From Ficedula albicollis (Eukaryota; Chordata; Aves; Passeriformes; Muscicapidae), in contig NW_004775935.1 of assembly GCF_000247815.1 (NCBI RefSeq), positions 145,483 to 209,482 on the forward strand: DNA of 64,000 bases, written 5' to 3'. Positions 40,601-53,723 of this stretch are shown here, piece by piece. The notes beneath the pieces were generated by a model, which made no database searches, was not told the origin of the DNA, and saw only the letters and a list, made by a program, of their open reading frames with translations. Every line of letters starts with the position of its first letter. Position 1 is the first letter of the stretch. Made by a program: the position numbers and the translations under genes.

Positions 40601-41288
40601 GGGAACGGAAATCCATTTCTTGGCTGTGGTCAGCACAGCAGTCTACCTCAGTTTTCTGTTTCCAAAGCAGGTCGCTGCTAGCCACTTCAGAAAGTACCTG
40701 TTAAGGGCAGTGTTAGATACTGACCTAGGTATTATGGGTCAGTAAAGTAAATGGCATTACATCTTTAAAATCTTTGGAGACACAAAATGCAGGGCCAATT
40801 TTTTTTCAACTGTCCAAGGACATTTCTCCACAGCACCTTCTCCCTAGAGAATGTGAGTGTGTTTTCCAATCTATGACTCGGTCTATGTGTTTCAAACATG
40901 TGCTGCAATATTAGATAACAACTTCAGCATTAGGTTGCTAACCTGTTTCTTGGTCTTTCCTGCTGCAGCAGGAAGGACATCAAGCACCAGCTATTCTTCA
41001 GCTACTCAGGCAAGCAGTTCACTTGTCACTAAGCAGTCCGTGTTATGATACACCATGAGATATATTCAAAAGGATTTAGACTTGCAATTTACAAGGGTAT
41101 ATTGGAGCTGTGAACAGAAGAATGCATGTGCCTAGCCACATTAATTTCAAACTGGATCCTTTAGATTCAGGGGCACAAGTTTACACAAACATACTCTGTG
41201 TACATTATCTGAATGTAGTCATAGTATTTGTCTTGGACTGTAGTAGACTGAGGAGACCGTAGTAGACTGAGTGATACTGAAATGTCTC
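37183..41288. repeat. tandem duplication D, copy 1 (4106 bp)
   Basis: The largest duplication: unit from 'agtaaaaatattgcttacat' to 'gatactgaaatgtctct', directly followed by the second copy without gap or spacer; the breakpoint is ambiguous by about 1-3 bases because of a shared T. Content: an LTR-like sequence, then about 3.7 kb of non-repetitive sequence with no convincing exon. Short frames (for example 38257-38541 plus, 38457-38789 minus) are duplicated along with it and do not look coding. Confidence 0.96.
39475..39540. repeat. GA-rich low-complexity tract (copy 1)
   Basis: Purine-rich 'gagagagaaagggagggg' type sequence, present again at 43581-43646 in the second copy. Confidence 0.85.
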
Positions 41289-41712
41289 TAGTAAAAATAT
41301 TGCTTACATTTTTCAGATAGAACAAGATAGGTCGTATGCATAGTTTATACGTAACCTGGCATGTTAAGAAACTGGTATTCTAATAGGTTAAGGAGTGGTG
41401 GTCCTAGTTGCGTCCTAGCTTGCTGGAAAAATCCTATATAAGAGTATGAACTGGGGAGGGTTGGGGCTTTTCAGCCATCTGCTTTTAGCCATTGGCTTTT
41501 TCCAGGGCTTTTAGCCATTTGTTCTTGCCTTTTGCTTTTGCTTTTGCTACTGCTTTTGTCATTGCTTTCCTACTTGCCTTTTGAGCCTGATGTGCTTTGT
41601 ATTAAGATGTGCTTTGTAATAAATAACCTTTTTAGCAACTATTAGCTGCTTGCTCATTTAAGATAACCCGACGAAGTTGGAGCCAAGAGCTCCAGAGGTT
41701 AATAACCTCACA
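41289..41712 (+). mobile_element. LTR-like sequence, second family (copy 2)
   Basis: Copy of 37183-37606 with the TATA box at 41435-41442 and AATAAA at 41618-41623. It lacks the first two bases of the copy 1 element, which is expected if it arose by the duplication rather than by a separate insertion. Confidence 0.5.
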
Positions 41713-43580
41713 ACTGCAAGTAAGAGCATGGACATACAGGTAGGGGCCATGAAGAAGCCAGTACATTATCAACTGGCAGCTGAGCTTACCTTATTTGTGT
41801 AGCCATGCCCCAAGCCACCACTAGAATAAACCACCTACTAATAAAGCATTAATATACAGCAGGTGCCTAATTACGTAGACTGAGTTACAACAGGCCCTCA
41901 TTTTCATGTGAAAAATTGTGGGTTTTGAAAAATTGTGGTTTTTGAAAATCCTAGCTGCAGGCTTTGCAGAAACGGTATGCTGTCATATCAAAACCTAGTC
42001 ACATCAGGTATCCTGGTCCTTGGTATAATACAAGACTCAGGGGGACTGATCAGTTTAAAAGGAGAAACTAGTCTGCCCCAGGCAAAAAAATAATTCAGAG
42101 CAACACTAATTCACACAACCAAATGGAATAAGACAGCAAGCTTTCTGCTCTATCGATAATCTTACTCTTTCTTCAGCTTCCCTCCTCCCCTACAGGGAGA
42201 GAAAAAAAAGGAAGAAATCTACTTCTACCAGCTAACACAGCTTCAGGGGATTATTTTTGTTCCCCTAAACTCCAGTTTGGTTCAGAACAGTTTTCCTACC
42301 GCAAACAAAATTCTACATATATATGTTATGTAAATAGGAAGCATTACAGGAAAGAAAATGTATTGGTCTTCCCTTGCACAGACATACTATCCTTCATTTC
42401 CAACCAAAGAAAGTTCTATCTGAACAGCTCATTAAAGGGATTAAATACGTTGTCTTTAATTCCTCTAAACCCAGCAAAAGCAATTCCAGATACCGTAGTA
42501 TTTCATACATCCAAAAACACCACCAGTTCAGGCACCAAGGAAGCTCAGTTCCTGCAACAAAATCACACTGTTACACTAGGCAGTGGGGGTCTTCCCTTCT
42601 CCCCACTCCCATTTCCCTTGCTGCAATCAACAACTAAATTGATCTGACACTTCATCCATATAGTAAGGACCCCAGAGAGAGGGGATGTATGCCCTCTGTG
42701 GAGTGCATTGGGGAAGAGTGGACCTGTGTGGGCGGCAGGGGGTTGGGGGGAAGATAAAGGGTTCAAAAGTAAAGTCATCAAAAATAATGAGAGTGCTCTG
42801 CCCAGCTTCCACTGTAGCAGAGGAGCAAAGTGCCCTTTCAAATAGGGTGTCCCAGTCCACCGCTGAAATAACTGGTCATAGAAAGCTGCAAGCAAATTGC
42901 CTTGACGAGGCTGTTACTGTTGTTAAGAGTTCAAAGGTTTTGGACACTAGGTCAGCGGCTGCCAATCAAGCAGACAGAAAAAGCTGCTCATTGAGCCTGT
43001 GATTTCTACCTAGGCCGCTATTATCCCTGACTATTCCTGTACCTCAGCAGCTCCTCTGATTAAACTAGCCTCCCTTTTACATCTCTTTCAGAGTGAGATT
43101 CACACACTAATTAGTTGCCTGCTCTCCACTGGGATGTCAGACCCTCAGTCAATTTATCTCTATTTCAGCCTGCTCAGAGTGACTTCCCCAGTTATCAAAA
43201 TTTAATCATGCCTTCAAAAATGTTGAAAAGTGGTCATTAGAGGCAAAAGGCCACAGGATACAATATTCATTTTTCTCTATCTTCCAGTCATCCAGCTGGC
43301 ATCTATAATGGATATCCTGGGGGCTGTGAGAACACGTTGATTTATGCAACCTTGCTCTTGCTCTCACTGTGGTGCACCAGCCTGCTTTAAAGAACAGGTT
43401 TTAACAAGGTCTGAGGTGGGAGGACATTAATCATGGTAGCATTGTATGTGAAAAAGGGTGCTGTGTAGTCAGAAGAACCCCCTACAGCAGGGCAGTTAGA
43501 TTTTTTTACCACATTCTCCGAGATAAAGGAGAGTTTGACAATTGATTAGACCTTTCTGTAACCTTGCAGTCCTGTGAAAT

Positions 43581-43646
43581 GATGAGAGAGAGAAAGGGAG
43601 GGGAAAGAACAGTGAGAGGGGGAGGGAGAGAGAGACAGAGAATGAT
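43581..43646. repeat. GA-rich low-complexity tract (copy 2)
   Basis: Duplicate of 39475-39540. Confidence 0.85.
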
Positions 43647-45394
43647 TCTCATACTGACGGTCTTAAATGTGCAATAACTTTATGATTCTTGACTGAAACT
43701 GGCTATCAAAATCAGTCCCAACTCAATACAGTCTAAAAAAGAAGATCATTCTTTGAATAAGAGTCTTTTCAGCTGTACATGTCAGAGGCAATCATGGGCA
43801 CCAGCAGCCTGCAGTGACTTCCCTGAATACTCTGTATTGCACAGTGAAACCCTGATATAAATGGCATTGGATAACATCAATCCAAGCTGTAACATTCCAA
43901 AGTAGGTTTCAGCAAAATCAACAGTGATGAATTGAAATTTGTTGACAATAGGCTGGGGAGTGAAGGGGAGCGGGGGAGGGTAGTGGTGGTGTGATTATTA
44001 TTCTCTCTTTTTCTTCCTTGAAACTAGAGGAATGATTTCCAAACCTTGGTGCGCGCAACTGAATGCATACATTTGCATGTGATGAGCCAATGCAGAATAT
44101 GAAGGCAAAATCTGAGTGTGCAAATCAGAGACTTGCTTTGCCCGTGGAGGGTTCCCTGGTGAGCAATGCATATGTAAACGAATGTAGAAAACTGGTCTCA
44201 CCTAATTTGTTTACTCTACCATGGCATCAGACGTTTTTTCCCTTGACCAACAGACAGGAGTGGAGGGTCATAACTTAAGAGTGGCTGAAGCAGGACACAG
44301 AATGTTCTGCCTACTCCTTACCCACTCTGTCAACGTGACTTAATCCTTAGCTGCAATCCCCCTGCTATTTCAGTCCTGAGCTTTACTCTCTATCAGATGC
44401 AATATTTGCCATTTTCCATTATCCTGTCCTGGGATCTCTCAAGCTGAAGAAGTCTCCGGAGCTCTCTCCCTCCCTCCTTGCTGATACTTGAGACCCTGGG
44501 GGTAAATGTTCAGCACAGTATGCAGGCATTGAGCTGAACAACTCATTACTTTTATGGGGAGGAGAATGCGACTAATCCTCATATCATGCTGGAAATTTAA
44601 CCCTGGATGTTATAAGACCCTGTTCTTTTCCACAGACAGAATTAAAATGAGCTGGAGAGAATGTAGAGAAAAAAAAGTTTCAAAAGCATTTTCCATCTTG
44701 GCATTGGGGAACGGAAATCCATTTCTTGGCTGTGGTCAGCACAGCAGTCTACCTCAGTTTTCTGTTTCCAAAGCAGGTCGCTGCTAGCCACTTCAGAAAG
44801 TACCTGTTAAGGGCAGTGTTAGATACTGACCTAGGTATTATGGGTCAGTAAAGTAAATGGCATTACATCTTTAAAATCTTTGGAGACACAAAATGCAGGG
44901 CCAATTTTTTTTCAACTGTCCAAGGACATTTCTCCACAGCACCTTCTCCCTAGAGAATGTGAGTGTGTTTTCCAATCTATGACTCGGTCTATGTGTTTCA
45001 AACATGTGCTGCAATATTAGATAACAACTTCAGCATTAGGTTGCTAACCTGTTTCTTGGTCTTTCCTGCTGCAGCAGGAAGGACATCAAGCACCAGCTAT
45101 TCTTCAGCTACTCAGGCAAGCAGTTCACTTGTCACTAAGCAGTCCGTGTTATGATACACCATGAGATATATTCAAAAGGATTTAGACTTGCAATTTACAA
45201 GGGTATATTGGAGCTGTGAACAGAAGAATGCATGTGCCTAGCCACATTAATTTCAAACTGGATCCTTTAGATTCAGGGGCACAAGTTTACACAAACATAC
45301 TCTGTGTACATTATCTGAATGTAGTCATAGTATTTGTCTTGGACTGTAGTAGACTGAGGAGACCGTAGTAGACTGAGTGATACTGAAATGTCTC

Positions 45395-46151
45395 TCAGTT
45401 TTCAAAAAAGGCTGGGGGAGTTCTGCCCTTAGCACATTTGCAGAAACCAGCAGTGGTGGTCTGGAGAAGAAACCCTCAGTTTTCTGGTGCAATTTTTGAA
45501 CTTCCAGTCAAACATACTCTGCAGGCAGCATTTATGTGAGACACCTCTCATAAAAGAGGAAAAATTATTTTTGGTGCAGCAAGAACAAATCTTGAATATA
45601 AGCACCAAAAATGGAGTGTAGGTGGGTTTTGCTAAAAGACAGAGCTGTCATGTTGTGTGTCTTTGTTGACTCAAGATTATTCAAAGAATATTCATAAGTA
45701 AAAATATAATCTCTTTTTCTGGTGTTTTACAGGATTAACAGTGCATGAAAAGGAAGGGAAATTTAAAATCCTGGAAAATGTTGACTGCATGAGAGTAGTA
45801 GCCAGGTAGCAGCTAGTATTTTGGACAGCAGATATTTAACATCAACACCTCCCCATACTGTATGCCAACAGTATAGAAATAGAGGTATTAGTTATGCGTT
45901 CTGTTTGGTAGAAATGAGTGGAAGTACTAAATTATGGTTTTGCTCCATGTACTCTGTCTTTGTGGCACTGTTGGCAAGCATGAAAGCTGTAATTTTCATT
46001 AAAAGACTCATCCAGATATTTGGCAGCAATTATATTATTCCTAGAAAGATTCTGTCACAAACAGAAAATTAACCCAAAAAGCATTGCTCATATTAGATTT
46101 AATTTAATTTTTTGTTATTTATGAGTGGTAGACAAAGAAATAAGAACCTAC
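45395..46151. other. unique sequence, no gene seen
   Basis: Single-copy AT-rich sequence between duplication D and the GAAA repeat. Nothing recognised. Confidence 0.5.
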
Positions 46152-47418
<1,267 letters not shown>

Positions 47419-49320
47419 CATCACAAGGCAACAAGATAGTAGTGACTATGGAGGGAAGCACCTCACTCTCTATTTTTATACCAGTAATGTAACAAAATAA
47501 AACCAAGTTAAGACCTACAACAAAATCCATTTTAAAAATAGAGAAAAAAAATATCCAGACTACATGGAGAGCTTCAAATAGCAATTCACTTAGAGTATTG
47601 TAAAAGTTCTGACTATAGCTGTTGATAACATTGGAGGATGTGTATGTGTACATTTGCCTGTGGGTCTGCATGTATGTTTATGCACATATAATAGCTAGTT
47701 CATATAATGGTGGAACTGAAAGCTGTCAGCTAAAAGCAGAGGAACTTATGATGTATGTAAAGCACTTCCAACAGGCAAAGACTCATGTTCTATTTTTGCT
47801 ACTTAAGGATCCAAACTGACATAAAATAAGTGCTTCAAGAGACACCATTTTTCAACTGGATAATTCTTAGTAATGGACTATTAGTCAGATCCAATAAATA
47901 AAAATAATAGTCATTTGCATGCTGTTGTAGTAGTATAGACATAGTGCACTTACAGAAAAAGAATTAAATGCTATCATTTTTCAAAAGTCTTAATTCAAAG
48001 GAACTCATCACAAGCCACATGACCCTGAGTCACTCCACAACTCTGGAATTTCACTCTGAAATTATCATTCACGCAAATACCTAACCCCAAGAAATTAAAC
48101 TGCAGTTAGCAACAGGTAAAGCCCTAGAATGTCCTCGCAGATACTGTGAAGAGGTTGGGAGGTCTTGTACAGCTTTCAGGCAAATGGCATTGAAAAACTA
48201 AATTGTGAATTTTTATATTGTAAATTATAGGATAGACCAACACTGATATCCATAAAAAAAGAATTGTCAAAATAGTTCGAAATAAAAGCTTTCAGAAAGA
48301 ACAACATCCAATTTTTTTCACATATTACAGTCACTAGGAGAGTGTACATTTAAAAATCCAAATGCTGTCCATTTCACAAAAAGCACTGACCATCATAAAG
48401 CAAAATACTTTTTGTAAATATGAATGCAGATATTTATTTTTTTTTTGTTATGGAGTTTGAGAGGGAAATATTAACATACTGTTATTTAATTTTTTTAATC
48501 AGTTTATTTACTCTTACTCCCGCACATGGTAATAAAATGTACACTATTAGGAACCACTGCTAAATCCACTGAAACAACCAGACAATATGAATATTACTTC
48601 CCACAAAAAAATACATGTTTTCAAGATAAAATAACCTACATGTTCTAAAGTAACCCACATACAGCAAAATTATGACCCTGCTATATTTATACACATGGGT
48701 GCAGTTTTCACATACTGTTATAGTCTCATATTGTATATCTTTAAATCATGCTGCAAAAGTTTCTGTCTTCCCCTAATGTCGGCTCTAATTTAGGATGAAC
48801 AACTACTCTCATAAAGAAAAACTGCTGCTGCTGCTGTTTATTAGGCTGCAGAAAGGTCTCACTGACTAATGTCCCAGGATTAAATGAATGTGGAATAATA
48901 AGAGCTGATTTATTTGTGCTCCAGCAGGATAAAGCTGCCACTGATTTTACAAGAAACTATTCATCTGAGGGCTACTATAGCTAGTAAATTGTGGCTGTTG
49001 CTGAAATTAGTCTCCAGGCCTTCCTACAATCTACAGAGTGAAGCAGCAATGGGGTAATAAAGCTATTGTGAGTACTTGGTGTATTTAAAAGGTCCCACTT
49101 TCATCCCAGTCTTAAGGGATTCTAGAAGTTGGCTTTCAGAGTTTGCTGTCAGAATATCTACTGGCTTTTGCCAACAATTTACATTTCTACACTGAGAATG
49201 ATGAGAATTAAAAATGCATAGCTGATAAAAAGGAGATGAAATCTCATTATTGTGGGAGTTTGTTGGAATCTGTAAGTCAAGGAGTTGAGCTTCTTTATTT
49301 TTTTTTGTTTGTTTTCACAG
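47419..49320. other. unique AT-rich sequence, no gene seen
   Basis: No transposon recognised. The segment around 48740-49080 is less AT-rich and has several homeodomain-like ATTA sites, which is suggestive of nothing definite. Confidence 0.45.
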
Positions 49321-49397
49321 ATTGGACTACCATTTTCATTTCAGAATTACAGTGGCTACACAGGTCTCCATCCAGACCAGAAAATTTACTAAGTCAG
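49321..49397 (+). other. candidate 77-bp internal exon (weak)
   Basis: A long pyrimidine tract ending 'ttgtttgttttcacag' at 49320 makes a strong acceptor; 'aagtcag|gtaaag' at 49397/49398 makes a good donor. The frame is open through the interval and encodes roughly DWTTIFISELQWLHRS..., with no family that I recognise. It could be an exon of a non-coding RNA or of a rapidly evolving gene, or a chance pairing of sites. No neighbouring exon was identified. Confidence 0.2.
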
Positions 49398-52300
49398 GTA
49401 AAGCAAATCCTTAATAACATAGCTAAGAAACATTTTTTTTAAGACTTCCTAAAAATTTTTTGATGTTTGCACTGAGATAATGGTGAAGATGATCCAAATC
49501 ACATTAAAAGAAAAAAAAATTAATTGGCTGAACGATAAGGAATTAACAGAGCCCTTTGTAAAGAAGAAGTAATGGGAAATTATGTAAATGAAAATTTAAA
49601 AGTGAAAACTATACTTATACAGGACTGGGAGCGTTATACCCTGATCCAATAAAAGGCTGAAAAGTAGAGTGTCAGATAGACAACTGCACAAATATAAATG
49701 AGTTGTTGACAACTATGGAAAATCCCCATATTCAAAAGGAGGTGAAAGCTCTTCATGACATTTTTAAATCTCAACACCTAATTTTTATTTAAAATTAATG
49801 GCATTTTAATCTGTCAGGAATATTTCTTCCAGGCTAAAAATCAGATAATATTGCTAGAATAAATTTTGATTCTCTGTCTTTTATGTATTCTCTGAATAAA
49901 ATATAATACACAAGATTCTCCAAGTCCACAGTTATGAAATTCACTTCAGGAATAAATGAACATGCATGGTATATCAGAGTGTTGTAGCCCCCTTTCTTTC
50001 ACAGGACAACCTTGCTAGTGATACTGCTGTAGTACTGTTGGTATGATAAACATTTCTGTGGAAATGGGTATGAGCAACCTACACCACCTGAAACTCCAAC
50101 GTTAACTCTCACAACTGATTCTGAAATATCAATAGGACTGTTACACATAGGGGGCCACACAACCACAAACATTTGAACAAGTAGAACACAAACATAGAAC
50201 AAATACAACCTTAAAACTTATAGTTGAGAGATAACATCTCCTGAGAAGAATCCTGCCACTTCATTTTACCCTTCTTACTATTATTGTTGCCTATTTCTGA
50301 ACTGAACACAAAAGTATATGGGTTCTATTTTTGGTTTGAAATGAAAATTCAGGCTGGGATTTCTCCAGGTACAGAGCACCCATTAGTGAATTATTCTAAT
50401 GTATTGAGCAAGCTGAGAGTGTCCTCTATCTCCAGTTATCTAGACTTTGCTAGATAACACTTCTCACCTACAGTGTATTTCATCTTTTTATTGTAACTAT
50501 AGTGACAAATTTTACTCATAAAATATATTGCACTCAGCACTAGAGCCTTTTGTTTTCAAATGGAAGATTATCAACCTTTTCTTTTCATGCAAACTTTATA
50601 ATTGCGTGTTACGCCTCCCATCTTCAGCTGTCCTATCCCTATTTTCAGGCATAGTCAGTTTTTACTATATATTAAAAATATTTCTCATAGTGTATACTTA
50701 ACAGTACCGAAAGCTCTACAGGTGAGGACTATTATGAAGACAATACTATAGGTTTAAGTTTCTTTTCAGGAGGTGAGGAGAGAGCGATCCATATACTTGA
50801 ATGCCAGTACCCATGACAATCATAGGAAAAGTTACCACAGCCTCTAAGCTGAACATTTAGCTACAATTGAGCCATTCATTTCCGGAAAACTAAGATTTTT
50901 CTAGGCTCTTAGGTACTAAAATTATTACCAAGCTCGATTTAAATTTATAAAACTATGATCTGGTTTTATACTAAAAAAATGAAAAATTTTTTTTCTGTCA
51001 CTCCTCTACCTTGAACATCTAGTTGTTGCAAATGAACAGGAAATATTTTGAGGAAGGGGAAAAAGTGCAAGGAAATACAAAAAAAGATACTGAGGATAAA
51101 CACCAAGGTATCCCAGGAAGGGAAAATAAAGTTAGCACACTGACTAAATCACACTGATATTTGGTGCGGTTTGTGACAGAGTATATTTTAATGGTAATTT
51201 CAGTGCACACGTTACACCAACAAAGTACCATAAGTGCTGAAACTCTGAAATAGTAGTATGAATATAGCCAAAGTGTCAGCAGTGGTTTTAAATCTTTCTA
51301 GCTGAGTTCTTTTTTCCACCTTACATTTTTTCCAAGCATTTTTTTTGTAAATTAAAAAAAAACAAAAAAAGGAAAAAAAAAATTGAAACTAAAACTGCAA
51401 CAAATCAAAATACCAAAAAGAAAGAAATAAACCAATAAAATCTTTTTATTATGAAATAGGAAAAATGTAGAACTTCTAAGAGAAACAGTGGGCATGATTG
51501 GCATATGAAATAGAGTATTTTGCATTAATACAGTACAGTTGTACTTTTTGAAATTCAGACAAATGTTTACAGAATAATAGAATCAAAAAATTATGAAGAA
51601 AACAAATTCAACTCAGTGTGCAATAGTAAGTACCAGTTTTACTGGTTTTATAAAACTATCTGTTTTTTAAACTGACTTTTGCAAGGATGGGAAAACAGCG
51701 GGTTAGAAGAGTAATGTAAAAAATAAAGTTGCATTATGAACCTTTGCATTAAGGCAAATGCAGCATTGCAGAGACCAAAAAAAAAGTAAGACTTGTAAGC
51801 TTTCTAGAAAATTCATGGTTACAGTTGAAATCTCAGGTAGAGTAGTGAGGGAACATCATTTGGATTTTTTCTTTTTAGCATGACACTGAAAAAACATCGC
51901 ATGAGTACATTTGATTAGTCATTCTATTTTAGTAAATGCCAGTCAATTCACAAATTAATGTCATTGAGAATAGTTAATTTGGAAGGTACAAAGAAACCAT
52001 ATATACTTTTCCAAGTTTAACAATAAACCATTCCAAAATGCAGGCATTTAATGCCCTGTCATATACACATGCTTTAAGGTTAAAATACAGATCTTGTGGC
52101 TTATGGAACAGAGAATTGTTCTGATTGCTGAAGAAGACACACTCTGGATTTTCCTGCCTGTAAAGTATCAAATTATTGTGGTAGTTGAGGAAGGGAGGCA
52201 TAAACCCAAATAAGAACAGTATTAAAAAAAAAACAAAAAAACAAAAAAACCAAAAAAACAAAAAAACAAACAAAAAAAAAACCAAAAAAAACCCCAAACT

Positions 52301-53544
52301 ACTTAATCAAGAAAATTTTTCAGTTATAACCAGGTGATTTTGAATGGGTGTACCAGACAAACCAGATATAAAACTGGGGCCCTGGGAAGGTGGGATGTGA
52401 CGAGTTATCAAAGGAAAGCACAGTGCTGTTTTCAAAAAGCAAAAAAAGTGAAAAAATCTGAAGGATTCCTTATTAATTTTTGGCATTGGATTTTTACAAA
52501 AGATAATCACAGTTACAGAAGCATGTATTTTCTTCATCATTCATAGGGTGCAATGCCGGTTAGTGATCATCTTTGTTATCTTGTCAGAATAAAATGGCTT
52601 CTGAACTAGATGCTTCTCTTTTACTTAAACTGGAACGATAAAGTAACATCTTAAAACTCATTTGTAACTCTAGGTCTTCCCAAAGTAACAGTAACTCCCA
52701 CCACAGATTTTCATCAGTTTATCACCTGTGGTCATACTTAGGTCTGTTCAAGTATTTGTGCCATATCTAATAGCAAGATAAAGCTCTAGATCTAGGAAAA
52801 TTGTATTAATTAAAGTTACTAATTACTGGGGGTAAAAAATTAAACTTCTGTTTCTCTGAATATCAAGGAATCCAGTAAGGAAGAGCATTGCTTTCTTCTC
52901 TATGCAAAGCCTTTCGGATGAAAGAGTTCAAAAACATCTTCTCTCAGGCAAACCTCTTCCAGTAGCAATTCAAGCTGCTACTTGTTCACCACTTTTCTCT
53001 TATTTCTACCTGCTTTTCTGAGATGTTTTTTTTTGCTCCTCACTTTTTTCCTGTTCTTTCTTATACGCATACTTTGGCTGCACACTAAAAATAAACACGA
53101 TGAACAAATGTATAGATATTCATATATAAAGTTCAAATGTTTTTGTGGGGCTAGATTTGCTGAAAATAGTGACAGATGGAGTTTGGAGTATAATCTGCTC
53201 TCGTATCTCAGAGAGTTCTTGGCATTTCATACTACATTATTGCTGACTTCCATGCACAAATATATGAAGATCTCAGGAACAGTTTGTTGTATATATGCAG
53301 TACTCACAAAGCTTTAATATAATAAATTAAGTTTATTAAAATTAATAAATCTTTTTCTCTGGTAAATATTGGAGGATAATAATGTAAGGAATTTGAGTTA
53401 CAGTGATTATGTAAAGAGGAAATTCAAGACACAGCCCTGTTCTAACTGGATGTCAGGGCTGTGCTTGTGCACTGTCATCAAGCCCCCAGATCATCCGTGA
53501 GTGCTTCTATCAGTTACTGCACAGGTATCAGAGCAGACAGACAT
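49398..53544. other. unique AT-rich sequence, no gene seen
   Basis: No gene recognised. Contains A-rich patches at about 51350-51385 and 52225-52302 (listed separately). Confidence 0.5.
52225..52302. repeat. A-rich simple repeat, (CAAAAAAA)n-like
   Basis: Runs of seven to ten A separated by single or double C. The minus-strand frame over it (FFLFVFLFF...) is only the translated repeat. Confidence 0.9.
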
Positions 53545-53723
53545 TAAGAGTGGTGATGGACTCCATTTCCAGATGCCTTTGTGGCAAGGAGCTCAAGAAC
53601 CATTTGGACCATGCTCTCAGGCACACGGTGTGACTCTTGGGGATGGTGCCATGCAGGGCCAGGAGTTGGACCCGATGATCCTTGTGGGTGCCTTCCAGTT
53701 CAGCATATTCTGTGATTCTGTGA
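53545..53723 (+). mobile_element. CR1 LINE 3' tail
   Basis: 'ggtgtgactcttggggatgg', 'gggccaggagttggacccga', 'tgatccttgtgggtgccttc' and a terminal 'attctgtgattctgtg' match the 3' end of a CR1 subfamily, different from the tails at 25165 and 61641. The upstream limit is uncertain. Confidence 0.8.

Larger units (their letters stand above)
41289..45394. repeat. tandem duplication D, copy 2 (4106 bp)
   Basis: Second copy at a constant offset of 4106 bp with no indel that I could see. I noticed four differences, all transitions: 37453 C / 41559 T, 37890 C / 41996 T, 38636 A / 42742 G and 39689 C / 43795 T, about 99.9% identity. That is the level expected between two haplotypes of one bird, or of a very recent duplication. 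Confidence 0.96.

Noticed and set aside
51974..52297. Phenylalanine/leucine-rich frame resembling a membrane segment
   Set aside because: Translation of the A-rich simple repeat at 52225-52302 read on the minus strand.
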